DNA of 33,101 nt from Thiobacillaceae bacterium (GCA_012274165.1 JAAPAA010000299.1:1-33101), one strand, 5' to 3'; shown: positions 23,455-29,678, counted from the first letter of the stretch. Translations and numbers: made by a program. The notes: generated by a model not told the origin, from the sequence alone.

Positions 23455-24032
23455 GTGGGCTCCTTCTTTGCTTGCTTGTTCAGTGCTCGGTAGTGGTCGC
23501 GGATAGAGATCAACTCTTCTCTGGTCCATTTGCGCGGCTGGTTATCAGACTCAAGTGCTTCCACAGCCTCCAGCCCAATGCGGGCCACAAGGCCAATGCG
23601 GTAGTCAACAGCACGGCCAGCACCCCAGCGGTTGCAAACCTTGCGCTGGGCATGAGCATTCCTCTCGTCAAATCGGAGATGGGACGCACTTCCCGTGGAG
23701 CGGTAATGGCCGCAGTCGAACGCGCCACCCACTTCTCCTGCTCCCAAAGGTAGGCCGCAGCAAATACAAGGCCTCGCACGGTCTCGCTCCCTGATGAATG
23801 AGTTGAATGCAACTTGAGCCTCCTTGATCAGATCAGGAATGGTCTTGATGGCCTCTTTGCGCCGGCGCGTTTCAGCCTTCTCTACTCTGGTAGCGGCCCT
23901 CACCTGCTTCTGGCGCTTGCGCTCTGCCTTGGCGCCCTCGGCCTCTGAGTAAGCGTCGATGCAGGCCGGGTGGATGTGCTGGCCCGGCTCCAGCTTGCCC
24001 TTGCAGTGGGGGCAGCGTGTGCGGCGCATCAT
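23448..24032 (-). CDS. ninG: NinG recombination protein
   Basis: 194 residues from ATG 24032, which overlaps the previous stop. An N-terminal zinc knuckle (CPHCKGKLEPGQHIHPAC) and a charged coiled coil (residues ~30-75) are followed by RPCICCGLPLG and FDCGHYRSTGSASHLRFDERNAHAQ..CNRW, the Cys/His-rich HNH-like region of lambda NinG. In lambda, NinG takes part in RecF-pathway recombination as an alternative to Rap-type resolvases. A frame extension upstream exists but lacks a ribosome site. Confidence 0.9.
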   Translation of the reverse strand: MMRRTRCPHCKGKLEPGQHIHPACIDAYSEAEGAKAERKRQKQVRAATRVEKAETRRRKEAIKTIPDLIKEAQVAFNSFIRERDRARPCICCGLPLGAGEVGGAFDCGHYRSTGSASHLRFDERNAHAQRKVCNRWGAGRAVDYRIGLVARIGLEAVEALESDNQPRKWTREELISIRDHYRALNKQAKKEPTC

Positions 24033-24193
24033 GGCTTGAGAATCTCCCAGCGCAGGCCAGCGAAGTACCATGCCTTCCTGAATCCATAGCGCTCCGAGAA
24101 AAGCGGCTCGCATCCCCTCGATGGCTTCACGTATAAGCCATAGCCGAAGATGCGCACCCAGAACCCCCAGCGGAAGAAGCATGTTTTGATCAC
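24029..24193 (-). CDS. Small nin-region protein, 54 aa
   Basis: Start is GTG at 24193, overlapping the NinB stop as GTGA. The product VIKTCFFRWGFWVRIFGYGLYV, then GCEPLFSERYGFRKAWYF, ends RWEILKP. The FGYGLxV...PLFSERYGxR pattern is a small phage family of unknown function that I recognise from nin-type regions. It is basic and aromatic with no clear membrane span. The stop overlaps the NinG start (ATGA). Confidence 0.65.
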   Translation of the reverse strand: MIKTCFFRWGFWVRIFGYGLYVKPSRGCEPLFSERYGFRKAWYFAGLRWEILKP

Positions 24194-24603
24194 TGCTCGC
24201 CCTCCCACGCCTTGAACTGCACGTTCTGTTGCGCGCCGAAGGACTCCATCAGCGTCTGCAGCTCGCACATCTCAGCCTTGGTCATGCGGCTTGTGGACTG
24301 GCCGCAGACGACGAATCCGCCATCCAGACCTGGCACGACCTTCGTGCGCTTGAGCGCGGCGCTGAACACGTCCTTCCATTCCTCGCTGGTCAGCTTGTGG
24401 CCGTGCCAGTTCACCTGGGCGCTGATGTCGGCGAGCATCGACCACAGGCGGCGGTTCTGCGCATCGCTGCGCTTCTCTGGCCTCAGTTCCGCAACCATGC
24501 GCTTGCCATCGCGCACGGCCTCCTTGGCGTTCTTCCAGAGGAAGCTGATGGCCTTGTGGGCTTGGCCCTCTTCCCACAGGCTCAGGGTGAGGCGGTCAGT
24601 CAT
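24190..24603 (-). CDS. ninB: NinB recombination protein
   Basis: 137 residues. LRPEKRSDAQNRRLWSMLADISAQVNWHGHKLTSEEWKDVF is the NinB core (RSxxQNxxxWxML..........G...(T/S)xExWK). The C-terminal STSRMTKAEMCELQTLMESFGAQQNV is also typical. In lambda, NinB (Orf) modulates RecA loading on SSB-coated single-stranded DNA, substituting for RecFOR. It lies one gene upstream of NinG, as in lambdoid nin regions. Confidence 0.93.
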   Translation of the reverse strand: MTDRLTLSLWEEGQAHKAISFLWKNAKEAVRDGKRMVAELRPEKRSDAQNRRLWSMLADISAQVNWHGHKLTSEEWKDVFSAALKRTKVVPGLDGGFVVCGQSTSRMTKAEMCELQTLMESFGAQQNVQFKAWEGEQ

Positions 24604-24781
24604 GGCGCACCTCCTTGACGACTTCCCGCCTCATTCTCCTGATGTACCGCTCTGCCTCTCCGACAGAAGAATGGGTGTTCGCGAAGCCCATCTGGAACCA
24701 GAAGAATGGCAGCCACCAATAGCTCACCTGAGCCTCATATCCAAGGTATGCGTCTCGGACGATCCTGTAGCGGTTTTTCAT
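24596..24781 (-). CDS. Small aromatic nin-region protein, 61 aa
   Basis: MKNRYRIVRDAYLGYEAQV, then a Trp/Phe-rich stretch (YWWLPFFWFQMGFANTHSS), ending EAERYIRRMRREVVKEV. The pattern YR(I/V)VRDxYxGYEVQ...WWxPFW...NTH.S...AE is a recurrent small phage protein of unknown function. The aromatic part is too polar and short for a standard membrane span. Overlaps NinB by eight bases. Confidence 0.65.
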   Translation of the reverse strand: MKNRYRIVRDAYLGYEAQVSYWWLPFFWFQMGFANTHSSVGEAERYIRRMRREVVKEVRHD

Positions 24782-24927
24782 GCCTGCGCCCCCTTCCCCG
24801 CCCACGACTCGTAGGCGGCTTGGGGTGTCAGGCCGAAGCCGTAGACCCGGCCGGCCAGGAGGAAGCCCTGGTAGACCGGAGAGAAGCACAGCCAGACGCC
24901 GCGCTCTTTGCGCATGCGGGGCTTCAT
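24778..24927 (-). CDS. Small hypothetical protein, 49 aa
   Basis: MKPRMRKERGVWLCFSPVYQ opens the protein, which continues LLAGRVYGFGLTPQAAYESWAGK. The GxTPxxAYxxW ending is common in tiny phage proteins that may bind nucleic acid or other phage proteins. ATGA overlaps at both ends place it firmly in the operon. Function unknown. Confidence 0.6.
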   Translation of the reverse strand: MKPRMRKERGVWLCFSPVYQGFLLAGRVYGFGLTPQAAYESWAGKGAQA

Positions 24928-25418
24928 GCTTGCTCCTTCGGCGCAACTCCGCGCCCACGGTGAAACCCAGCATCCACGCCATTCCCAGCCGTTTTCGACC
25001 CGTTTTCAGCCGTTTCCGCGCCCATGGCGAGCGCTTGAGCCGCAGCACAGCGCAGGATGGCCAGGCGCATGCGGTCCGCGCGCTGGGATTCGTCGGGCAC
25101 GTCTTCCATGAAGCCAAAGCAGGCACGTTCTGGCGTTGGCGTGTATCCATCAACCGATGCACTGACCCATGGGTGGTTGTCTGCCGGGTGGTTGTGCTCC
25201 ACGCTGATGCGCAGGGCAGCAGCCAGATCCATCGCCTGCTCGCCGCAGTGCCTAGGGTTCCACGGCCTCGCCGGACCGTCGAGATTCCACAGATAGGCCC
25301 GACCATCCACTTCCTTGAAAAACCATCCCTCGCACTCGGATGGCCACGGCTCGCCTTCGGCCAGGACGTGCATGCCCCTGGCCCGAGCCGCCGCCTCCAG
25401 CATTTCGCGCTCGGTCAT
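24924..25418 (-). CDS. Hypothetical early protein, 164 aa
   Basis: Function not recognised. The N-terminus MTEREMLEAAARARGM and the segment PWNPRHCGEQAMDLAAALRISVEH fit a frequent phage type in which a predicted helix is followed by WNP...DGxxAxxLAxxLxI and a terminal AILRCAAAQALAMG helix. Such proteins are accessory in Burkholderiales phages. No metal site or catalytic motif. Coupled by four-base overlaps to its neighbours. Confidence 0.65.
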   Translation of the reverse strand: MTEREMLEAAARARGMHVLAEGEPWPSECEGWFFKEVDGRAYLWNLDGPARPWNPRHCGEQAMDLAAALRISVEHNHPADNHPWVSASVDGYTPTPERACFGFMEDVPDESQRADRMRLAILRCAAAQALAMGAETAENGSKTAGNGVDAGFHRGRGVAPKEQA

Positions 25419-25924
25419 GCTGCGTCTCCTGTCTTGGCTGCGGCCTGGGCGGCGAGAGCGGCGTCCACAGCAACGGGGTCGAATAGTTGATGCGCGGCCG
25501 AGAACTCGATCCAGTTGCCGCTGGCGTCATCCACGCGACGGATGTTTCCCCTAGAGTCGAGGTGGAATGACCATCGCGGAACCTTGCACAGGCGCTGGCG
25601 CACGGCCTCGAAAGCCGCATCGCGCGCAGCCACAGTGCCGGCCGTGAACGGCAGCAGGCCCTCGGTGTCAAATGCCTCGCCATTGGCGGCAGCATTCAGC
25701 GCATCCAGCCAGTTCTCGGGCAGGTTGCATTCCGCGCCCAGGCCGGCGTAGCAGGTGGCTGCCAAGCCGCGCAGGGCCTTGTTCTCTGCGTCCAGGCGGC
25801 GCAGCTCGGCGGCTGCCTTCTCGTGAACTGGCACGCCGTCATACCAGCGATGGCTGGATTTCTTCATGCTTCCGAAGAACTCCGCAAGTTCCAGCGCCTC
25901 GCTCTGTGTCTTTGTCTTGCTCAT
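25415..25924 (-). CDS. Hypothetical early protein, 169 aa
   Basis: ATG 25924 overlaps the preceding TGA. The N-terminal part has a coiled-coil segment (HEKAAAELRRLDAENKALRGL) as in many phage accessory proteins. The C-terminal half is DSRGNIRRVDDASGNWIEFSAAHQLFDP, ending VAVDAALAAQAAAKTGDAA. This ending is very similar to the C-terminus of the 406-residue protein at 16-1236, suggesting shared or shuffled modules. Function unknown. Confidence 0.65.
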   Translation of the reverse strand: MSKTKTQSEALELAEFFGSMKKSSHRWYDGVPVHEKAAAELRRLDAENKALRGLAATCYAGLGAECNLPENWLDALNAAANGEAFDTEGLLPFTAGTVAARDAAFEAVRQRLCKVPRWSFHLDSRGNIRRVDDASGNWIEFSAAHQLFDPVAVDAALAAQAAAKTGDAA

Positions 25925-26124
25925 TGCCCCACTCCTTTGTTGATCCACTCGGCCCGCTTCTGGGCCTGCTCTTGAGTTACTGCCTTGTGCTGGTCACAGG
26001 CCGGCGCCGCGGCGCTGTACGTGTGGCCCTTGGCGCGCTTCATGCATTGCGCAAAGCCGAGCCGGCGCATCCCTGGGTCTGTTTTCTTGGGCTGCCAGTG
26101 CTGGCAGGTGATGCAGGTGGTCAT
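25921..26124 (-). CDS. Small putative zinc-binding protein, 67 aa
   Basis: MTTCITCQHWQPKKTDPGMRRLGFAQC, then PACDQHK. Four Cys in a C-x2-C...C...C-x2-H arrangement resemble the small rubredoxin-like zinc-ribbon proteins of phage early regions. The usual neighbour motif GFAxCxx...A..C matches. The ending (AQKRAEWINKGVGQ) is a helix. ATGA overlaps on both sides. DNA or protein binding is possible; function unknown. Confidence 0.65.
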   Translation of the reverse strand: MTTCITCQHWQPKKTDPGMRRLGFAQCMKRAKGHTYSAAAPACDQHKAVTQEQAQKRAEWINKGVGQ

Positions 26125-26882
26125 GGGGCCTCCTGGCTGGGCGACAGGCCCAACAGCATTTCGCTTACGGTTCGCTCGCAAATGGCGACAAAATCGCCGG
26201 GAGACTCCTCTGCAACAAGCGCCAGATCAATCCAGGAATCTGCAGACGACTCGTAGGCGGTAATCCAAGCCACCAACTCCAATCTCGTAATTGCTGCCCC
26301 ATCCATGAACTTGGTGTAGAACTCGGGCACGTCATGAGCAGCCCGCTTTGCCAACGCAGAAGCGAAGGAGCGGCATTCAGACCACACGTGCCCATGCCTA
26401 CCTCTCTCCGGGCCGACAAGCGATGCGAACCTCTCATCCATGGATGCAGAAGCCTTTGCAAGGACTTCGCGACCTTTACGCACCAGTTCATGACCCTCAT
26501 CGAACTGCCAGGCGCTCAAAATCGCTTCAACCTGCTCCGGGGTCGCTCCAGAGAACCATTCACGCGTCACTGATTTGCAGGACTTGGACAGTTCAGCGAT
26601 GAGGAATGCCTCAAGGACACTTGGCCCATAAACCTCGAATACACGCGATTCCTTGACTTCGGCCATGGCGACACGCGCGGTATTTGCGTGGGAAAGGATC
26701 CGGGTCCTGGGGTCGCGCTTGCTGTGCCCGACTTTGAGCAGCCCGCTGGATAGCGCCACGTAGTAAACGAAGCCCTTCTCTGCCATACGCCGGACTTTCG
26801 TCTTCGCGAATTCATTCGCCAGTTCAGCGATCTCCCGGCTGCTCATGGTCAGCGCGGGCGCGATGTTTTGCAGTGCGTTCAT
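26121..26882 (-). CDS. T5orf172/GIY-YIG-like domain protein with Rha-like N-terminus
   Basis: 253 residues from ATG 26882. The N-terminus LTMSSREIAELANEFAKTKVRRM resembles the start of Rha/Ant-type phage regulators. Next comes GFVYYVALSSGLLKVGHSKRDPRTRI, then VFEVYGPSVLEAFLIAEL and EWFSGATPEQVEAIL. This is the order of T5orf172 (Meiotically up-regulated/GIY-YIG-like) domains, which are frequently appended to phage DNA-binding modules. Helical C-terminal ~120 residues are of unknown type. Probably DNA-binding or nuclease-like; catalysis not shown. Confidence 0.65.
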   Translation of the reverse strand: MNALQNIAPALTMSSREIAELANEFAKTKVRRMAEKGFVYYVALSSGLLKVGHSKRDPRTRILSHANTARVAMAEVKESRVFEVYGPSVLEAFLIAELSKSCKSVTREWFSGATPEQVEAILSAWQFDEGHELVRKGREVLAKASASMDERFASLVGPERGRHGHVWSECRSFASALAKRAAHDVPEFYTKFMDGAAITRLELVAWITAYESSADSWIDLALVAEESPGDFVAICERTVSEMLLGLSPSQEAP

Positions 26883-27094
26883 GCCGTCTCCTTGTTGGTC
26901 AATGCGAAGTGGAAGACACCGAACTTGTCGGCCTCTTTGCTCTCGGGGCGAACGCGGCCGGCGCGGATGGCGCTCTCGCCCTCGGCCTGGGTCACATTGG
27001 TGTATTTGCCGTCCTTGACCACGTAGAAGCCGAAGCCTTGGCGGTAGCGCAGGACCGCGCCGCCGCGCAGGTGCTGGATGAGGGTCATTGCCAT
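26879..27094 (-). CDS. Hypothetical early protein, 71 aa
   Basis: Begins at ATG 27094 (GGAGGG nine bases upstream); ATG 27088, which overlaps the upstream TGA, is an alternative. The product RGGAVLRYRQGFGFYVVKDGKYTNVTQAEGESAIRAG, then VFHFALTNK, looks like a small beta-rich domain followed by a helix. Proteins of this kind occur beside replication genes in betaproteobacterial phages. Function unknown. Confidence 0.6.
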   Translation of the reverse strand: MAMTLIQHLRGGAVLRYRQGFGFYVVKDGKYTNVTQAEGESAIRAGRVRPESKEADKFGVFHFALTNKETA

Positions 27095-27552
27095 TTCTGC
27101 TTGCCCTCCATGCCCAGCGCCTGGCGTGCGAACAGCAACACGATTGGCCTGATGCGCTCACCCGCCTCCGCGCGCTTCAGCTTCGACCTAGCCCATTCCT
27201 TCGGGTCGTGGCGCGGCGCCATCGCGGCCTTCAGGTCGGTCTGCTTGGCGATCTGCTCAGCCACCACCTTCTCGCTGGCCCGGGGCGCCTCCAACTGCTT
27301 GAACTCGGGCAGCGGGCAGCAGTTGGCAATGGCACGGAACTGGCTCACGTTCGGGCAGCGGTCGGGCAGGTTGCGCAGGGCGTAGCGCAGCGGCTCCAAG
27401 TTGCGCGCGAAGCCGGAAAGCTCGTTGCCCCAGTCGCTCTTCACCAGGTTCATGTCCACGCCTTCCCACTGGCGCAGCCACGTCGCTCCATAGCGGACCT
27501 GCATCTTGGTGAAGATGGCCTCGATCACATCGGTGAAGGTCTCAACGGCCAT
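27085..27552 (-). CDS. Putative replication partner, lambda P-like position
   Basis: 155 residues, overlapping the upstream replication gene by 11 bases. The segment ATWLRQWEGVDMNLVKSDWGNELSGFARNLEPLRYALRNLPDRCPNVSQFRAIA (split here as W..LSGF...LRYAL..LPDRCPNVSQFRAI) matches the N-terminal pattern of phage replication-P-like proteins: W...L.G......I..GL..LP..PPn..qFra. No Walker motif is present, so it is not a DnaC-type ATPase. Coupling to the DUF1376 protein supports a helicase-recruiting role, which is inference. Confidence 0.5.
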   Translation of the reverse strand: MAVETFTDVIEAIFTKMQVRYGATWLRQWEGVDMNLVKSDWGNELSGFARNLEPLRYALRNLPDRCPNVSQFRAIANCCPLPEFKQLEAPRASEKVVAEQIAKQTDLKAAMAPRHDPKEWARSKLKRAEAGERIRPIVLLFARQALGMEGKQKWQ

Positions 27553-28492
27553 ACGAGCCTCCGTCGATCTCCAGCTGCGGCTGGGCTCGCGGCGTCACGT
27601 CGATCACGTCGCCGCCGTTCATGAATCGCTGGGCGGCCTCAAACCCTGCGCCAGGAGCTTTTCTCGCAGCCATCGGCGAGACCTCCTCGACGCGCTGGCG
27701 GGCCGCGCGCTGTGCGAAGGTCTCTACGGGTGCACCAGGGTCAAACGAACGCATGGCGGGGCCAATAGGGGCCTTCCTGAGCCATTCGGCATTGAAGCCC
27801 TGCCATCCGCGCTCAACGCAGGTGCGAACTGCCTGCTCGACAGTGATGCCCGCCGCGCCGGCCTCGCGCTGCAGCGCGTCAACCACGGTCTGGCTCACCG
27901 GCCCAGCCTTCTTTGCCCTGCGGACCTGCAGCCATTCCGCGAAGAGGCTGGCCGGCACACCGTCGATGGACGACACTGCGGATCGCTTGCCGGAGCCACG
28001 GGCAGGCTTGGCAGGAGCCGAAGGCGACGAAGAATCGTCAGATTCTTCTTTATTTGGTGTTGGTGTTGGTGTTGGTGTTGGTAGCTCAGCATCCGTTGAG
28101 CGTTCGTTGAGCGTTCGTTCGCCGTTCGCTTCTTCGTCGCTCTTCTTCTCGGAAACGTTCGCTCCAGCCTTCGCTTGACGGGCGCGCACCGATGCTTCAG
28201 CGGACGCTTTTGCCTTCGACTGCTTCTCCTTCATCTTGGAGATCTCGTCGTTGCAACGAGCGTGCAGCCATCCGTCATCCGTCAGGGTGAAGAACTCGTT
28301 CAGCACTCGCTCAACGTCCGCTGCATTGGCCTTCATGCGGATCTTGCGCGCGACATCAGCAGCGTCGGCGGGGAGCGGCCCTTCGTTGAGGTAGTAGGCG
28401 TCGAGCAGACGGCGATATGCGCAGTCCTCGATGGGATCGAGGTGCGCTGTATGGGCGATGTAGTCGCCGATGTGGAATGGGTAGTAGTTGAT
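27542..28492 (-). CDS. DUF1376/YdaU-type replication initiation-like protein
   Basis: NYYPFHIGDYIAHTAHLDPIEDCAYRRLLDAYYLNEGPLP is the DUF1376 signature (seen as YYPFHIGDY, then EDCAYRRLLDxYY, then GPLP). A low-complexity linker rich in Lys/Glu/Ser with a PTPTPTPTP stretch follows (~residues 90-165), then a helical C-terminal domain. Such proteins take the place of lambda O in many phages. The family normally starts with Met-Asn-Tyr-Tyr; here that position is ATC (28490-28492) behind an ideal GAGGAG. An in-frame ATG at 28543 lacks a ribosome site. Confidence 0.8.
   Translation of the reverse strand: MNYYPFHIGDYIAHTAHLDPIEDCAYRRLLDAYYLNEGPLPADAADVARKIRMKANAADVERVLNEFFTLTDDGWLHARCNDEISKMKEKQSKAKASAEASVRARQAKAGANVSEKKSDEEANGERTLNERSTDAELPTPTPTPTPNKEESDDSSSPSAPAKPARGSGKRSAVSSIDGVPASLFAEWLQVRRAKKAGPVSQTVVDALQREAGAAGITVEQAVRTCVERGWQGFNAEWLRKAPIGPAMRSFDPGAPVETFAQRAARQRVEEVSPMAARKAPGAGFEAAQRFMNGGDVIDVTPRAQPQLEIDGGSYGR
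28054..28082 (-). repeat. TTGGTG hexanucleotide tandem repeat
   Basis: Four full copies and one partial copy of TTGGTG (plus-strand reading) encode alternating Pro-Thr in the linker of the DUF1376 protein. Six-base units keep the frame, so slippage would alter linker length only. Confidence 0.85.
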
Positions 28493-28502
28493 GGCCGTCT
28501 CC

Positions 28503-28784
28503 TCAAATGCGCGCAAGGCGCATAGCAGAGCGGCGGTCAACATCAGCTTGGCTGACTTTCCCGCTGGCTACGACGATGCGTTGATCTTGGGATTTCTCGC
28601 AAGCCCTCTGGAACCGGAATCCACGAGCGACAGAGCGCGCCGGGATGGCGAAGGCGTTGGATTGATGGTCTTGAGACCTGGGTCTAGATTGCATTTTTAG
28701 TCCATGCCTTGTAGGACGCCCCATGGCCGTAAGACCATCTGGCGGTCGCTGCACAAATTCAGCGCGGGACGCCCTACAAGGCAT
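28503..28784 (-). CDS. Doubtful small ORF ahead of the replication gene
   Basis: A 93-residue frame whose TGA lies within the GAGGAG ribosome site of the DUF1376 gene, a pattern seen with translational coupling. However, its ATG (28784) lies at the very end of a 19-bp predicted RNA stem, codon third positions are not biased, and the product (MPCRASRAEFVQRPPDGL...) resembles nothing I know. Shorter starts (28724, 28692) are possible. Apart from this the stretch 28493-28863 contains only the hairpin described separately. Confidence 0.22.
   Translation of the reverse strand: MPCRASRAEFVQRPPDGLTAMGRPTRHGLKMQSRPRSQDHQSNAFAIPARSVARGFRFQRACEKSQDQRIVVASGKVSQADVDRRSAMRLARI
28704..28784 (-). ncRNA. 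Predicted 81-nt structured RNA element in the replication operon
   Basis: The two ends pair over 19 bp (12 perfect, then seven including two G-U pairs when read as minus-strand RNA). As plus-strand RNA the two wobble positions would be A-C mismatches, which favours the minus strand. The 43-base interior has a 5-bp hairpin CGCTG/CAGCG with an 8-base loop and a weaker GC hairpin, giving a three-way junction. No U-run follows, so it is not a terminator. Its site, just after the cro-like gene in the early operon, recalls put-type antitermination RNAs. Function not demonstrated. Confidence 0.5.
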
Positions 28785-28863
28785 ATTTGTGACGGAAACT
28801 CGCCCGCCAGGGCAAGCGCACAGCCGCCAGGCCGTGCTGAGATGATTTTAGCCGAGAGCGGCA

Positions 28864-29067
28864 TCACAGTCCAGGGCTAACGGCCTGCTTAGCACGTGTG
28901 CGCCGCATATCTTTTCTGATCGCGTCAGCCACGACTTTTGCAGTTGCTGATGCGGGCTTACCGCCAGCTTTGATGCGCATCAGAGTCCTCAGTGCCAGCT
29001 TGTGGCGCTGAGAGAACTCCGTGACGTTTATGCCACCCAGGTGGGCGCGTATGTCGATAGTATTCAT
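28864..29067 (-). CDS. Cro-like small HTH DNA-binding protein
   Basis: 67 residues from ATG 29067. MNTIDIRAHLGGINVTEFSQRHKLALRTLMRIKAGGKP is a compact helix-turn-helix (VTEFSQRHKLALRTLMRI), followed by SATAKVVADAIRKDMRRTRAK. That is the organisation of Cro-like and Arc/Cro-replacing regulators at the head of the early rightward operon. Start choice is uncertain: 29097 ATG and 29142 TTG extend the frame but have poor ribosome sites. It would bind the palindromes at 29082-29091 or 29149-29162. No CI partner gene is present. Confidence 0.65.
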   Translation of the reverse strand: MNTIDIRAHLGGINVTEFSQRHKLALRTLMRIKAGGKPASATAKVVADAIRKDMRRTRAKQAVSPGL

Positions 29068-29081
29068 GAGTCGATGGTAGT

Positions 29082-29091
29082 GCAACGTTGC
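29082..29091. promoter_or_regulatory. Palindromic operator candidate GCAACGTTGC
   Basis: A perfect 10-bp palindrome, 15 bases upstream of the cro-like start and inside its predicted leader. Position suggests autoregulation by the Cro-like protein. Inferred. Confidence 0.45.
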
Positions 29092-29148
29092 GCGCATGGC
29101 AACATCCACGTCGCCAGAATATTTTTCAAAAAGTTCTTGCAATGCTCC

Positions 29149-29162
29149 GTGCCATGTGGCAC
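29149..29162. promoter_or_regulatory. Operator candidate in the divergent control region
   Basis: GTGCCA-TG-TGGCAC, two perfect 6-bp arms. It is adjacent to TTGCAA (29137-29142), which could be a -35 element on either strand: minus with TATTCT (29116-29121, 15-bp spacing), plus with CATTAA at 29162. A repressor here would govern the divergent early promoters. Promoter assignments are weak. Confidence 0.45.
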
Positions 29163-29235
29163 ATTAAACCCATCGCAGCAACAAACGCCCCAGGGCGGCT
29201 GCGGAGGGTGGGAGGCGATAGAGCCTGCGCCGACG

Positions 29236-29247
29236 GATCTTTAAAAA
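29236..29247 (+). promoter_or_regulatory. boxA-like antitermination motif
   Basis: GATCTTTAAAAA differs by one base from the conserved core GCTCTTTA of boxA in rRNA leaders, the NusB/NusE (S10) loading site. It lies three bases before the first arm of the predicted RNA at 29250-29420, at the head of the plus-strand early operon. Confidence 0.45.
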
Positions 29248-29249
29248 CC

Positions 29250-29420
29250 GAGGGCTACAGAGAGATGCGGAATGCGCAGGCTGATGCGCGGGAACATAAG
29301 TTGGGCCATGCAGGTGGTGCACCCTCGTTCTGCATGATGCCGACCGACTGGTAAGCGGCCCTAAACGGCTAGTTGGTCATGCTGGAGTTCAGTACCAGCC
29401 CGCATCTCTCTGTAGCTCTC
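29250..29420 (+). ncRNA. Predicted multi-branched structured RNA at the early operon head
   Basis: The ends (29250-29270 and 29400-29420) form 21 consecutive pairs, one of them G-U as plus-strand RNA. Inside lie four hairpins with almost no gaps: 29273-29290 (5-6 bp, six-base loop), 29304-29341 (10 bp with a two-base bulge), 29342-29378 (8 bp with one G-U) and 29381-29399 (5 bp, nine-base loop). The result is a five-way junction. No ORF fits the interval. It does not match tRNA, tmRNA, 6S, RNase P or a hammerhead core by inspection. Candidate roles are an antitermination RNA, an immunity RNA or a processed small RNA. Confidence 0.6.
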
Positions 29421-29627
29421 AAGGAAGGATGAACAGGCCGCAAGGCCCTGCCCCTGTGATCTGTCGGCAGAAGCAAAAGACAGGTGGCGCGAGAACCAAC
29501 ACTCGCGAGCCGGGCCCAGCTGGGGCTAGATCAAAAACGCGTGCTGGAGCCCGCCAACGTCCTCGAATCTGAGGCCGCTGGAGTTCGGGGAGATGCCAGC
29601 CGTCCACCTTGTACGTCAACAGGGATC
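29421..29627 (+). other. Structured untranslated leader between the RNA and the terminator
   Basis: About 200 bases with further hairpins: one with a GCAA tetraloop near 29434-29450, CGCGAG/CTCGCG near 29489-29508, CCTC/GAGG near 29561-29574, and GCTGG/CCAGC at 29577-29600. The last repeats the GCTGGAGTTC of the hairpin at 29381. A 47-residue Arg-rich frame (29429-29572) exists, but its ATG directly abuts AAGGAAGG with no spacing. I therefore regard the stretch as mainly non-coding. Confidence 0.4.
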
Positions 29628-29659
29628 AAACCTCAGTCTTGCGCGCAGGGCTGAGGTTT
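29628..29659 (+). terminator. Leader terminator before the first early gene
   Basis: AAACCTCAG (29628-29636) pairs perfectly with CTGAGGTTT (29651-29659) around a 14-base loop. It is followed by GTTCAC, only a modest U tract, then AAGGAG and the ATG at 29679. It would attenuate the plus-strand operon unless polymerase is modified. Confidence 0.6.
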
Positions 29660-29678
29660 GTTCACAAGGAGCACAGAC

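Noticed and set aside
28054-28082. CRISPR-like or phase-variable repeat
   Set aside because: It is a short in-frame hexamer repeat coding a Pro-Thr linker; no spacers, and unit length six cannot shift the frame.
29270-29303. Hammerhead ribozyme core (CTGATG ... GGAAC) in the structured RNA
   Set aside because: The conserved A after CUGAUG and the GAAA element with suitable stems are missing, and the bases are paired in the better-supported hairpin.
29429-29572. 47-residue Arg-rich frame, possible N-like antiterminator
   Set aside because: The purine-rich ribosome site abuts the ATG with no spacer, and the interval is dominated by hairpins. An Arg-rich motif alone is weak at this GC content. 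Kept only as a remote possibility.
29419-29619. 66-codon minus-strand frame in the leader region
   Set aside because: No ribosome site; arises as the complement of hairpin-rich sequence and has low-complexity Pro/Arg/Leu composition.
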